A DNA stretch of 64,000 nt from Algiphilus aromaticivorans DG1253 (GCF_000733765.1 NZ_JPOG01000001.1:3482501-3546500), one strand, 5' to 3'; positions 1-8,923 are shown, counted from the stretch's first letter. The notes: generated from the sequence alone by a model not told the origin. Translations and numbers: made by a program.

Positions 1-339
1 CGCGAGTCGTCCCTCGCCGCCATAACTGTCCAGAACGGTTTCGCCGCTTTGCACATCCTGCAGGCCAACGGCAGCGGCGAGCTCCATGAGAAGGTTGTCG
101 CCGTCGTCGTCATAGGGCTCGGCAGTCAAATGGATGATCCGGTGCCCGCTGTCTCGTCCTTGCTTGCTCCACTGGCTCAGGAGCGTCGACTTCCCGAAGC
201 CTGCGCCGGCGCCAAGCGCAACCACAGGCTGGGAGGCTTCCCAGACCTCTGCGGGAAGTTGCAGCCGCGGGCGCGCCAGTTCCCAGGAGGGGAATGTCGT
301 TCCTGCTTCCACTTTCGCCGCCTTCGAGTCGGTCGTCAT
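1..339 (-). CDS. MalT-type LuxR transcriptional regulator, N-terminal part (cut by window edge)
   Basis: This is the first 113 codons of a gene that continues beyond position 1. About 40 residues in is a P-loop, GAGAGFGKST (residues 43-52), followed by LLSQWS. That is the start of the AAA/STAND ATPase domain of MalT/AlkS-type LuxR regulators, which sense a ligand through a TPR region and bind DNA through a C-terminal LuxR helix-turn-helix. Neither of those later parts is visible. The start ATG at 339 has only a weak upstream purine stretch. A complete IS5-type element ends 165 bp upstream, so its native promoter region may be disturbed. Two other full MalT-type genes in the window support the family call. 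Alternative: another STAND ATPase. Confidence 0.75.
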   Translation of the reverse strand, partial: MTTDSKAAKVEAGTTFPSWELARPRLQLPAEVWEASQPVVALGAGAGFGKSTLLSQWSKQGRDSGHRIIHLTAEPYDDDGDNLLMELAAAVGLQDVQSGETVLDSYGGEGRLA

Positions 340-504
340 GCCCTACAAAAGCTCCAGCTGTGGCTTGGCTCGAGCGCCGAGCATCGCAGACTGTGGGGTG
401 GCGCAGCTTCACGTTTGCGGTTCAGCGCCACCTCCTCGCCTTGCGTCAATCGTGGCCGATTAACGAAGGCTTGCGCAGGCTTGAGCTTACATCGGCAGCC
501 TTAG

Positions 505-1666
505 GGAATGTCTGATCAAAGTCGGATGAGTGACCGCGAAGACATTGCAGGCTGCACACCGGGTGAAATGAAGGCTGTTTCGGGGGCTTCAGCCTCTGCA
601 GAAGCCCGATTTCGTTGTCATTGGACGCACCTATCCTGCCGCCAGCAGCTGTCTTCGGGCCGCCACGAGGTTGGCCATGGCAAACAGGCTGTGCAGGTGC
701 GCGGTGTTCTTGGTCAGGCCGCGATAGCGGACCTTGGTGTAGCCGAACTGGCATTTGACAATCCGAAACGGATGCTCGACCCGGGCTCTCAGAGACGCCA
801 GACGTCGGTTGGCGGCGCGCTGCCATTCCAGCAGCGCCTTGCCGGCACTACGCACGTAAGGCGTGACGATGCGCGGTCCACTATCGGGCGCCGGGGCATC
901 CAGGCTGCGGCCCGTGCGTCGATAGCCGGCATCGCCCAGCACGATGCGTTCTTCGCCGTGCAGCAGGGCTTCGGTCTGGGTGATGTCGGCGACTTTGGCC
1001 GTTGTGCCGATAACGGTGTGCACGAGGCCACTGTGGGCATCGGCGCCGATATGCGCCTTGCAGCCGAAGTACCACTGGTTGCCCTTGCGCGTCTGACTCA
1101 TGTCGGGATCCCGCGTACCGCTCTGGTTCTTCGTCGAGCTGGGCGCGTGGATCAGCGTGGCGTCCACCAGCGTGCCTTCGCGCAGCATCAGGCCCCGCTC
1201 GCGCAGGTGGGCATTGACCTCGGCAAAGATCTGCTCGGCCAGCCCGTGCCGCTCCAACAGCCGCCGGAACTGCAGGATCGTGCTCTCGTCAGGCACCGCC
1301 TCATCCGTCAGCGTGATGCCGGCAAAGCGGCGCATGGCATCGGAGTCGTAAAGCGCCTCTTCGGCGCCTGGATCCGACAGCCCGTAGAACTGCTGCAGGC
1401 AGTAGATGCGCAGCTTGGTGGCCAGCGACAGCGGCCGGCGCCCCGGCTTGCCCGCCTTGGGCTTCGGGTAGTGCGGCGCAATCAATGCCTCCAGGCGCGA
1501 CCACGGAATAACCGCATCCATCTCCGCCAGAAACTTCTCGCGGCGCGTCACCTTCTTCTTGTGCGCCTGCTCAAGATCCGCGAACGTCCGCTGCTTCATC
1601 GACTGGCTCACCATCGTCTCCGTGCCCCGGCATCATCCCAGATCGGGGCGATTGATCAGAGTTTCC
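505..1666 (-). mobile_element. Complete IS5-family insertion sequence, 1162 bp
   Basis: The ends are imperfect inverted repeats: GGAATGTCTGATCAA at 505-519 and, on the opposite strand, GGAAACTCTGATCAA ending at 1666 (13 of 15 identical). The element is flanked by a perfect 4-bp duplication TTAG at 501-504 and 1667-1670, which fits the YTAR target typical of the IS5 group. It carries one intact transposase on the minus strand. Intact ends, an intact duplication and an open transposase suggest a recent insertion. It sits between the left-edge MalT-type gene and the rubredoxins. Confidence 0.93.
631..1614 (-). CDS. IS5-family DDE transposase
   Basis: 327 residues, the normal length for IS5 transposases. 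The N-terminal part carries the DUF772-like segment (LATKLRIYCLQQFYGLSDPG). The DDE catalytic core is complete: first Asp in LVDATLIHAP, second Asp in VLGDAGYRR, Glu in RARVEHPFRIVK followed by FGYTKVRYRGL. The first Met (1614) is followed closely by another (MVSQSMKQ), and either could be used. The gene lies wholly within the 505-1666 element, so it was carried in with it and is unrelated to its neighbours. Confidence 0.95.
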   Translation of the reverse strand: MVSQSMKQRTFADLEQAHKKKVTRREKFLAEMDAVIPWSRLEALIAPHYPKPKAGKPGRRPLSLATKLRIYCLQQFYGLSDPGAEEALYDSDAMRRFAGITLTDEAVPDESTILQFRRLLERHGLAEQIFAEVNAHLRERGLMLREGTLVDATLIHAPSSTKNQSGTRDPDMSQTRKGNQWYFGCKAHIGADAHSGLVHTVIGTTAKVADITQTEALLHGEERIVLGDAGYRRTGRSLDAPAPDSGPRIVTPYVRSAGKALLEWQRAANRRLASLRARVEHPFRIVKCQFGYTKVRYRGLTKNTAHLHSLFAMANLVAARRQLLAAG

Positions 1667-1952
1667 TTAGGTCCGCTTGATGGCGCCGAGGCGCCGCTCG
1701 TGTGCCCTGGCTTGGTGTAGCTCTTTGAGCCGACGTTCGCTCCTGAGCTTCGATCCCCTCCTTTAGTGGGGCGTCCCAGACGCAGCGTCTGACGTTTAAT
1801 AGCCACCTGCTTCATAGCTTGCGTATTACTCAATAGCGCGACCTCACCCCGCCACCGGGAGCCTGCAGCGAAGAACCTGCGGTGTCGGTGGCGCAGATCA
1901 GCCGCGCTGAAACATCGGCGATGTTGTGCCCGGTCCCGTCCAGGAGGTCCTG

Positions 1953-2159
1953 ATGTCCGCAATGCAGTATCAATGCCCCGGCTGCGGGTACATCTATGAT
2001 GAAGCCGAAGGCGATGAGCGGGAGGGCTTCCCGCCGGGGACGCCATGGAGCGCGATTCCCCAGGACTGGTTCTGTCCCGACTGCGCGGTGCGCGACAAGC
2101 CCGATTTCGTCGCGCTCACGCAAGGCGAGGCGAAGGGGGAGGCCCGGTCCGCCTCATGA
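1953..2159 (+). CDS. Rubredoxin (first of tandem pair)
   Basis: 68 residues. It is a one-iron electron carrier with both cysteine knuckles: CPGCGYIYDE near the N-terminus and WFCPDC near residue 45. The start ATG at 1953 lies 4 nt after a clear AGGAGG (1943-1948); an upstream in-frame start is less likely. The second CxxC is followed by AVRDKPDF, one residue longer than in the second rubredoxin and containing an Arg. From memory, this matches the AlkG1-type versus AlkG2-type difference described for alkane-hydroxylase rubredoxins. A 15-residue charged tail follows. In alkane oxidisers such proteins pass electrons from rubredoxin reductase to AlkB, but neither partner is seen in this window. 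Confidence 0.93.
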   Translation: MSAMQYQCPGCGYIYDEAEGDEREGFPPGTPWSAIPQDWFCPDCAVRDKPDFVALTQGEAKGEARSAS

Positions 2160-2202
2160 TCGACGGATCTTCCCTGCTCGGCGCCGCCCGCTGGTGCGCT
2201 AG

Positions 2203-2382
2203 ATGACGGCGAGCCGGAAATGGCAATGCGCTGTATGCGGCTTCATCTACGACGAGGCCGTCGGTTTGCCCGAGGACGGGATACCGCCAGGCACGGCTTG
2301 GGACGATGTTCCCGACGACTGGATGTGTCCGGATTGCTCGGCGCCCAAGTCCGATTTCGACATGGTGGAGGTTGCGCGTTGA
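2203..2382 (+). CDS. Rubredoxin (second of tandem pair), 59 aa
   Basis: A short gene 43 bp after the first rubredoxin. Motifs are [13 protein letters not shown] at the N-terminus and DDWMCPDC with the following SAPKSDF. Residues such as GIPPGT and DVPDDW match the classic compact rubredoxin used by membrane alkane hydroxylases (AlkG2-like). Iron is bound by the four Cys. No strong Shine-Dalgarno is visible, so translation may depend on coupling with the upstream gene. The pair probably forms one transcript, possibly continuing into the GMC dehydrogenase 142 bp downstream. Confidence 0.92.
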   Translation: MTASRKWQCAVCGFIYDEAVGLPEDGIPPGTAWDDVPDDWMCPDCSAPKSDFDMVEVAR

Positions 2383-2524
2383 GTTGAAACGCTTCTGAGA
2401 GGGAGAGCGGCGGGCGACGCCTGCCCGTTCGTGCATCGAATCAATCGTGACGATCGTGCTGTCAGGACGAGATCGCGCATCTAGCGCGGCATAAGCACGT
2501 ATCGACCAGCCAGAGGAGGCATAT

Positions 2525-4195
2525 ATGTACGACTACATCATTATTGGTGGAGGATCGGCCGGTTGCGTGTTGGCGAACCGGCTTTCCGAGGACCCCGAGA
2601 CCACCGTCTGCCTGCTCGAGGCCGGACCGGCTGACAAGAGTCCCTTCGTGAGGATTCCGTTGGGCATGGCTGCCCTTCTGCGTTCGCCCAGCCTGAACTG
2701 GGCTTTCAGAACGGAGCCGCAGGCCGGCCTCGGCGGCCGGCGCGGCTATCAGCCGCGCGGCAAGGTTCTGGGCGGAAGCAGCTCGATCAACGCCATGGTC
2801 TATATCCGTGGCCACCGCAGCGACTACGACGGCTGGGCGGAGGCTGGCAATAGCGGCTGGTCCTTCGACGAGGTGCTGCCCTACTTCAAGCGCGCGGAGA
2901 ACCAGGAGCGCGGCGCTGACGCGTTTCACGGCGTCGGCGGACCGCTGAATGTCGCTGACTTGCGCTCGCCGCACGCGATCTGCGATGACTTCATCGCGGC
3001 GGCTGAAGAGCAGGGCCACAAGCGCGTCAGCGACTTCAACGGCCCCGACATGGAGGGCGTCGGCTATTTCCAGGTGACACAGCAGGCGGGCGATCGCTGC
3101 AGCACGGCCAAGGCCTACCTCGAACCGGTTGCCGATCGCCCGAATCTGACGATCATCACGGAGGCCTACGCCACGCGCATCGACATGGAAGGCAAGCGCG
3201 CGGTCGGTGTTCGTTATCGCAAGGACGACGCCAGCCACCACGTCGGTGCACGCAAAGAAGTCCTCGTCAGCGCTGGTGCGTTGCAGTCTCCGCAGCTGCT
3301 CATGCTCTCGGGCATCGGGCCGCGCGAGGAACTCGATCAGCACGGCATCCCGATCTGCCATGAACTGGCCGGTGTCGGGGCCAACCTGCAGGACCACCTC
3401 GACTACGTCACGGCCGTGAAGTCGCCCTCCAAGGAGCCCTTGGGAATCTCCCTGTCGGGTGGCTGGCAGATGCTTCAGGCCCTGCGCACCTACCGACGCT
3501 TCCGGACCGGGAAGCTCACCAGCAATGTGGCTGAAGCGGGTGGCTTTCTGCGCAGCGATCCGAGTCTGGCGGCCCCGGACCTGCAGCTGCATTTTGCGGT
3601 TGCCATCCTCGATGATCACGGTCGCAAACTGCACTCGGGTCATGGCTACTCCTGTCACGTCTGCCTGCTGACTCCCAAGAGTCGGGGTCGGGTCGGCCTG
3701 CACAGCGCCAACCCCATGGCTGCCCCGCGTATCGACCCGGCCTTCCTCTCCGAGGACGAGGATCTCGAGCGATTGGTGAAGGGCTTTCGCAGGATGCAGG
3801 AGATCCTGAATGCCCCCGCCATGGCCAGGCATCGCGGCAGGGATATCTATACCGCCCATGTCCGAACCGACGAGCAGATCCGGTCGGCCATCCGGCAGCG
3901 TGCCGACACGGTTTATCACCCCGTCGGCACCTGCCGCATGGGGCGGGACAGCGACGCGGTCGTAGACGAGCAGCTCCGGGTTCACGGTGTTGCGGGGTTG
4001 CGCGTGGTTGATGCCTCGATCATGCCGACCGTGGTGCGCGGCAACACCAATGCGCCGACCATCATGATCGGCGAGAAGGCTGCCGAGATGATCCGCTTTC
4101 CGGACGTCGCCAGTAGCAGAAGCGCGGCCGTCACGAAGTCGGCCGCCCGGTCTGCGCCGAAGCGGCGGGCGACCCGTGCCACGGAGCCGGCATGA
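2525..4195 (+). CDS. GMC-family FAD-dependent alcohol dehydrogenase (AlkJ/choline-dehydrogenase-like)
   Basis: 556 residues. The N-terminal FAD-binding motif is DYIIIGGGSAGCVLA (residues 3-17). GMC signature 1 is RGKVLGGSSSINAM (residues 78-91) and signature 2 is GALQSPQLLMLSGIG near residue 255. The catalytic pair lies in VYHPVGTCRMG (His about 465) and RGNTNAPT (Asn about 509). Family members oxidise alcohols to aldehydes and pass electrons to the membrane quinone pool. Next to rubredoxins and hydroxylases, a role in oxidising long-chain or terpenoid alcohols (like AlkJ) is likely but inferred. The start has a strong GAGGAGG 6 nt upstream. An Arg/Ala/Ser-rich tail of about 30 residues extends past the conserved core. 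Confidence 0.93.
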   Translation: MYDYIIIGGGSAGCVLANRLSEDPETTVCLLEAGPADKSPFVRIPLGMAALLRSPSLNWAFRTEPQAGLGGRRGYQPRGKVLGGSSSINAMVYIRGHRSDYDGWAEAGNSGWSFDEVLPYFKRAENQERGADAFHGVGGPLNVADLRSPHAICDDFIAAAEEQGHKRVSDFNGPDMEGVGYFQVTQQAGDRCSTAKAYLEPVADRPNLTIITEAYATRIDMEGKRAVGVRYRKDDASHHVGARKEVLVSAGALQSPQLLMLSGIGPREELDQHGIPICHELAGVGANLQDHLDYVTAVKSPSKEPLGISLSGGWQMLQALRTYRRFRTGKLTSNVAEAGGFLRSDPSLAAPDLQLHFAVAILDDHGRKLHSGHGYSCHVCLLTPKSRGRVGLHSANPMAAPRIDPAFLSEDEDLERLVKGFRRMQEILNAPAMARHRGRDIYTAHVRTDEQIRSAIRQRADTVYHPVGTCRMGRDSDAVVDEQLRVHGVAGLRVVDASIMPTVVRGNTNAPTIMIGEKAAEMIRFPDVASSRSAAVTKSAARSAPKRRATRATEPA

Positions 4196-4904
4196 GCCGG
4201 CCCGTCAGGCAGCCATGCCTGCCGTTCCAGCCGCCCGGGCGATACGGTGCGTTCAGGTCTATCGGCGCGCCTGTCGCGGTGCCTGCCCCCTTCGGGGTAG
4301 CCAAAACTACCCGTTTGTGTAGTACCGCGTCCCCAGGGCGGTGCCTACTGTCAGCAGTGACAAAAGCACGAGCGTGGCCTCAAGAGCGCTACGCCATCAA
4401 TGAGGGAGGAGACATGGTGACTGCGGCGTTAAAGCGCTCGCTGGATCGCCCCCCGTGCGATCCCCCCAAGGAGGCAGCCTGCACCCAGCGCGCGGTTTCG
4501 TTGCGGTGTGTGGAAGGCGCCCGGCAAGCGGGTGCTTCTCGCCACGTCCTGACCGGATGGCGCAAGCGGGCAGGCCGCAGCCAGGTGGCGTCCGTGGCGA
4601 AGCTCTGGAGCCGCGCTACGCGATCCCCGACTTTCGGATGGGGTCAAGGTCGCACGCGCATTGGCCCATGCGTCCCCAGAGCAACAGCAATTCTGGAGCG
4701 TCGCTTCTGCCAGGTGCAGACGGCCGGCTTGCTGCGCGCCTTCCGGGCAGCGGGGTGGTCAGGCGCCCCTCCAGTACGGGCTCGCTTCGCAAGCAATGGC
4801 AGCAATCTGCCTGCCGCGACTTGCCATTGAGTCGCCTTTCCCAGCAGGGCGGAAGGGGTCTCCGCTCGCAATTCATTGCCATTGAAATTTAGAAAGAACC
4901 GATA
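4196..4904 (+). other. 709-bp non-coding region / long leader of the RND operon
   Basis: No convincing protein is found here. It starts with small inverted repeats just after the GMC stop (CAGGCA...TGCCTG near 4205), then the palindromic promoter box at 4306. At 4414 there is an ATG with a near-ideal AGGGAGGAG ribosome site, opening a 138-codon frame with no recognisable domain and odd Arg/Ser-rich composition. It could be a leader peptide, a decayed first gene or nothing. If transcription starts just after the -10 near 4350, the RND gene has a leader of about 550 nt. Confidence 0.5.
4306..4351 (+). promoter_or_regulatory. Lux-box-like palindrome plus -10 (regulon site 1)
   Basis: ACTACCCGTTTGTGTAGT at 4306-4323 has 5-bp inverted arms and the CT-N12-AG form of LuxR-family operators. 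After 20 nt comes CCTACTGT (4344-4351), containing a possible -10. The same arrangement appears at 33351 (+) and 45566 (-). The box centre lies about 34 nt from the -10 centre, so it would overlap the -35, as expected for an activator that contacts RNA polymerase. It points toward the RND/DUF1329/DUF1302 cassette. Confidence 0.7.
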
Positions 4905-7376
4905 ATGAACGCAGCCCGTTTCAAAATTGCTCAGTGGATCATGGCGCACCGCGCCGTGGTCAGTGTTCTGTTCGTGATTATTACGATCATATTCGCGGCA
5001 GGGCTTGCGCGTGTTGAAGTTCGCACCATCTTTTCCGACCTGTTGCCGGCGGATGATCCCTTCGTGCAGACCTTTCTGGATCACCCGAATTTCGGTGATC
5101 CGCTGACTGCGGTCGTGATGATCAAGCGTACCGACGGGGAGACGCTGTACAACCCGGAGACGCTGCAGAAGGTCTGGGATTTCACGCGGAGCTTCCATCT
5201 CATCCCCGGGGTGAATCCGGACACCATTCTCTCCATCACCACGGAGAAGGCGCGCTACGCGGAGGCGACGCCTTACGGCATCAATATGCGTCCTCTCATG
5301 GGCGACAAGGTGCCAGAAGATCCAGAGGAGCTCGACGACTTCCACGTTCGCGTCGATCGATCCCCGGTATCGCGCACATACCTCGTTTCAGAGGATGGTA
5401 CCGCCACACTTATGAGTGCGGGCTTCTACGAGGATCAGCTCGAATACGATGTCGTCCTCAAGCATCTCCGCGATCTGGCAGAGGAGGCCTCCGACGAGAA
5501 TCACGAAGTCCATGTGGTCGGGCAGCCCGCCCTCACCGGCTGGGTCTACGAGCTACAGCAGCAGACCTACCTGATCTTCGCGATCACCGTCTTCCTGCTC
5601 ATCATTGCGCTCGCGCTCTATGTGAAGAACACGGCCGGCGTCGTGGTGCCGGTTGTCGTGAGTCTGACCTCCGGAATATGGGGCTTCGGCCTGGTGGGTT
5701 GGCTCAATGCGCCCATCGAGCCGCTGCTGATGATCGTGCCCCTCCTGCTCGTGGCCCGGTCGTTCTCGCATTGCGTGCAGTTCTCGGATCGCTACTACGA
5801 GATCCTGAGCGAAATCGGTGACAAGAAGAAGTCCGCCGAGATCACGATGGGAGTCATGCTCGCCCCCAGCGTCCTCGGCATCATCACGGACGCGCTCGGC
5901 ATTCTCTTCATCGGTCTCGCCCCCATTCCTGCGATGCAGCGCTTTGCGCTGTTCGCGGGCTTCTGGGCGCTCTTCCTGATTCCGACCGGCGTCTTCCTGA
6001 TATCGATCCTGTTGTCGTATCTGCCTACCCCGCGCAACGTCGACGAGATTACCGGCAAGAGCAAGCTCAAGGGGGTGCATAAATGGCAGCAGAGCGCACT
6101 CGCCGGAATCGCCGGCCTCGTTACCGGCAAGAAGGCACCTGCCACAGCAGTGGTAATGATCGTCCTCTCCGCCGGTGCCATCTACACGGCCTTGCAGATT
6201 GAGGTCGGGAACCCGGTGGAGGGCAGCAACCTGCTCTGGGAAGACTCGGAGTTCAATACCGGTGTGCGCACGGTGAACAACCACTTCCCCGGAGTGAACT
6301 CACTGGAGGTGATTCTCGAATCCAAGGAAGAACGAAGCGATCCGAGAACCGCCCGTACGGCCGAGGCCTACATGATCTCCAAGCAAGTCCAGCGCCTTGC
6401 CGAGGAGGGGGTTGGTGAAGGTGGCCTTGCCGCTCGCAATACGCGCTCCTTCGCGGATTTCATGGAAGAGGGCAACCGGCTCTACGCCGGTGGGCATCCG
6501 AAATGGCTGCCGCTCGATCCCGACGACGACTCGACGGGCGCCGCAGCAATGGCGATCTCCTTCGGGCAGAACCCCTTGAACTTCTCACAGGTCAGCGACT
6601 TCGAGTTCCAGAACTCGACCATCTCCCTGTTCTATCGCGACAACAAGCAGGAAACCGTTGATGGCGCGCTCACCACGGCAAGGAAGGCGATCGAGGCCGT
6701 GAGTAACGAGGAGGGTGCGGTGTATGACGGTGAGTCGCTGCGCGTCAGCGCTGACAGGATGACCGGCACCATCCCTCTGCAGCATGCGATGAATACGGTG
6801 GTCGACCGCTACCACTGGCTGATTCTCGCGCTGCTGGCCGGTGCGATCTTCGTGATTGCCAGCTTTGCTTATAAATCGGCGGTCGCGGCCCTGGTCGTTC
6901 TGGTCCCGGTGATGCTGGCCAACTTCTTCCTGACGTCGGCAATGCATCTCATGGGCATCGGCCTCGACATCAATTCGGTGATGGTCGCTGTGCTCGGCGT
7001 CGGTGTCGGTATCGACTACGGCTTTTATCTTCTGTCGCGCATTTGCGAGGAGTATTCCGCCCAGGGTAAGGACTGGGGGAAAGCCATCAAGCACGCCATA
7101 CAAACGACCGGCAAGGCGATTCAGTTCACCGCGGCAATCATGGTTATCGGCATCCTGCCGTGGTATTTCCTGTCAGACCTCAAATTCACTGCGGATATGG
7201 GGCTTCTGCTTTCCGTGATCATGCTCATCAATATGGTGCTCGCATTGATCGTGCTTCCGCTATTGATGTGGTTCCTGAAACCCAAGTTCGCCGCCCGTGA
7301 GGATCTCATGGTCGGGGAAAGCGTTGATCTGTCGCTATTCACAGATCAAGTCGGTGACGCGCATCGACCTGCGTGA
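4905..7376 (+). CDS. RND-superfamily (MMPL-type) transporter
   Basis: 823 residues, inner membrane. The N-terminal membrane helix (about residues 15-35) is followed by a periplasmic loop, a block of helices from about 225 to 390, a second periplasmic domain and a second helix block from about 625 to 800: the duplicated 6+6 layout of MMPL/RND exporters (COG1033). It is shorter than tripartite AcrB-type pumps and resembles hopanoid or lipid transporters. Acidic residues sit in the helices (VGVGIDYGFYLL near 705), as in the proton relay of the family. It heads a cassette with periplasmic DUF1329, a YCF48-like propeller and outer-membrane DUF1302. The substrate is unknown; a hydrophobic lipid-like compound moving across the envelope is an inference. 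Confidence 0.88.
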   Translation: MNAARFKIAQWIMAHRAVVSVLFVIITIIFAAGLARVEVRTIFSDLLPADDPFVQTFLDHPNFGDPLTAVVMIKRTDGETLYNPETLQKVWDFTRSFHLIPGVNPDTILSITTEKARYAEATPYGINMRPLMGDKVPEDPEELDDFHVRVDRSPVSRTYLVSEDGTATLMSAGFYEDQLEYDVVLKHLRDLAEEASDENHEVHVVGQPALTGWVYELQQQTYLIFAITVFLLIIALALYVKNTAGVVVPVVVSLTSGIWGFGLVGWLNAPIEPLLMIVPLLLVARSFSHCVQFSDRYYEILSEIGDKKKSAEITMGVMLAPSVLGIITDALGILFIGLAPIPAMQRFALFAGFWALFLIPTGVFLISILLSYLPTPRNVDEITGKSKLKGVHKWQQSALAGIAGLVTGKKAPATAVVMIVLSAGAIYTALQIEVGNPVEGSNLLWEDSEFNTGVRTVNNHFPGVNSLEVILESKEERSDPRTARTAEAYMISKQVQRLAEEGVGEGGLAARNTRSFADFMEEGNRLYAGGHPKWLPLDPDDDSTGAAAMAISFGQNPLNFSQVSDFEFQNSTISLFYRDNKQETVDGALTTARKAIEAVSNEEGAVYDGESLRVSADRMTGTIPLQHAMNTVVDRYHWLILALLAGAIFVIASFAYKSAVAALVVLVPVMLANFFLTSAMHLMGIGLDINSVMVAVLGVGVGIDYGFYLLSRICEEYSAQGKDWGKAIKHAIQTTGKAIQFTAAIMVIGILPWYFLSDLKFTADMGLLLSVIMLINMVLALIVLPLLMWFLKPKFAAREDLMVGESVDLSLFTDQVGDAHRPA

Positions 7377-7459
7377 CCCCCGATGTAAAGGCAGTCCTTC
7401 GGGAAATCCCCCCGTTGGAACATCCGTTATAAGCGCACAAAGCGTTAGGAGGAGTGAAA

Positions 7460-8848
7460 ATGAGGATACGTAAATACGATGTCGACTACACGCGTCGCCG
7501 CCTGATGCACAACATGGCAATGGGCCTCGGCGCCGGTGTGCTGATGCCCCTGGACAAGCTGTGGGCGAGCGAGACCGGCTTGCAGGATCTCACCAAGGCT
7601 TATCCCGACGAGGCCTTCTCGATCGAGGCGCAAACCAAGGGCAAGATCAAGGTCGGCGATGTCATCGACGCCAATAACCTCGAGCATGTCGAGCATCTGC
7701 TCAGCCCGACGTTCATCCAACAGATTCGCGAAGACGGTAGGCGCATTCGCATCGGTAAGCCGGAAACCGACATCACGCGGATGTTCACCCACCAGAACCT
7801 GCAGAAGACGCTGGAGAACAAGTCATCGGGATACGAGGCGAAGTTCGATAGCACCGGCAATGTCGTCGGTCCGGACGGCAACCCCTGGCAGGGCGGCTTC
7901 CCCTTCCCCAACCCGAAGAACGCCGAGGAAATCCAGGCGAACGCGGCGCTGAGCTGGGGCCGCGCCGACGCCAACTTCTACGCGGTTCGGCAGCGCGATT
8001 TCGACGGCGACGGCAGCCCGCAGTACGCCTACGACTTCGCCTGGGTCGAGCTGCAGATGCAGGCGCGCATGGACGGCAAGGCCTACCGCGGCCACAAGGA
8101 CGAGATCCGTCGCCAGACCGTGTACTTCGAGACCTCCGACGAGGTCAAGGGCACGTCCTTTCTGAGCATCTGGAAGTACGACCAGCGCGAGATCCCGGAT
8201 CTCTACGGCTATCTGCCGCAGTTCCGGCGCGTGCGCCAGTTCCCGGCGAACCAGCGCTTCGAGCCGCTGATCCCCGGCGCCACCTGGTTCCTGACCGACC
8301 CCTGGGCCGCCGGTGATCCAATGCGGACATGGGGCGAGTACAAGATCGTCGAGCGCAAGCCCATGCTGGGTACTACCAGCGGCAACTTCGCGTCCAAGAA
8401 CGACAACTGGGAGCTGCCCGTTCAGGAAGACAACGAGAAGTACTTCGATCTTGAACTCAGCATGATTCCGGATGTGGCCGTCGTCGAATCGAAGCCGACC
8501 GGTTATCCACGCGCCCCTGTGAGTAAGCGTCACGCGTATTTCGACGTGCGCAACTCGACCTATACAAGCTGCATCCGTTTCGACCTGCAGGGCAAGCCCT
8601 GGGTGGATTTCGAAAGCGGCTTTGGCTACTACCAGGATGGGGACCGCATGGTGATTGGCCACGATGGCAAGCATCCGGCGTGGTCCTGGACCTATGTGAT
8701 GAGCTACAACCTCCAGAACAAGCGCATGAGCCGGATCGATCACCCGCGTTCGGCCGCTGGCATTCGTAGCGATTTTCAGATGGACGAGGACTACATGTAC
8801 GACAACTACCTCACGACTTCTGCACAGCAGGCCCTCGGCCGAGTCTGA
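7460..8848 (+). CDS. DUF1329 periplasmic protein, copy 1 (Tat-exported)
   Basis: 462 residues from ATG 7460, chosen because AGGAGG (7447-7452) lies 7 nt upstream. The N-terminus YTRRRLMHNMAMGLGAG is a twin-arginine signal, so it is exported folded. The body matches DUF1329 (for example FRRVRQFPANQRFEPLIPG and the late PAWSWTYVMSYN). DUF1329 proteins are thought to have a LolA/LolB-like lipid-binding fold and nearly always accompany DUF1302 outer-membrane proteins. A lipid-carrier role between the RND protein and the outer membrane is plausible. The paralogue at 12242 shares RRVRQ(F/Y)P(A/T)NQRFEPLIPG. A hairpin follows the stop. Confidence 0.9.
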   Translation: MRIRKYDVDYTRRRLMHNMAMGLGAGVLMPLDKLWASETGLQDLTKAYPDEAFSIEAQTKGKIKVGDVIDANNLEHVEHLLSPTFIQQIREDGRRIRIGKPETDITRMFTHQNLQKTLENKSSGYEAKFDSTGNVVGPDGNPWQGGFPFPNPKNAEEIQANAALSWGRADANFYAVRQRDFDGDGSPQYAYDFAWVELQMQARMDGKAYRGHKDEIRRQTVYFETSDEVKGTSFLSIWKYDQREIPDLYGYLPQFRRVRQFPANQRFEPLIPGATWFLTDPWAAGDPMRTWGEYKIVERKPMLGTTSGNFASKNDNWELPVQEDNEKYFDLELSMIPDVAVVESKPTGYPRAPVSKRHAYFDVRNSTYTSCIRFDLQGKPWVDFESGFGYYQDGDRMVIGHDGKHPAWSWTYVMSYNLQNKRMSRIDHPRSAAGIRSDFQMDEDYMYDNYLTTSAQQALGRV

Positions 8849-8874
8849 GGTGGCGCCGAAGTCGGGATAGTCCA

Positions 8875-8907
8875 GAAGGTGCGCACGCGCGAAGCGTGCG
8901 CACCTTC
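8875..8907 (+). terminator. Strong intercistronic hairpin after DUF1329 copy 1
   Basis: A perfect 14-bp stem, GAAGGTGCGCACGC pairing with GCGTGCGCACCTTC, closes a 5-nt GCGAA loop. Only CCTTTC follows, not a proper U tract, so it may act as a partial terminator or mRNA-stabilising processing site that sets more DUF1329 than downstream product. Confidence 0.65.
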
Positions 8908-8923
8908 CCTTTCGGAATGACAA

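Larger units (their letters stand above)
446..1815 (-). pseudogene. possible 67-codon ORF split by the IS element
   Basis: If positions 505-1666 (the IS) and one TTAG copy are removed, the minus strand reads open from ATG at 1815 to TGA at 446. The result is a 67-residue Ser/Gly/Lys-rich peptide ending SLIGHD. I do not recognise the product, composition is low-complexity and the ribosome-binding site is weak. The open frame may be chance in GC-rich DNA. It is recorded because the insertion point falls exactly inside it. Confidence 0.2.

Noticed and set aside
508-1680. Long + strand open frame across the IS
   Set aside because: It is antisense to a clear transposase and has no domain signature.
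2462-3985. 507-codon minus-strand frame over the GMC gene
   Set aside because: Antisense shadow of a gene with complete FAD and GMC motifs; common in GC-rich DNA.
4192-4830. 212-codon + strand frame starting at the GMC stop
   Set aside because: Composition unlike neighbours and no domain; treated as non-coding leader, with the ATG at 4414 noted separately.
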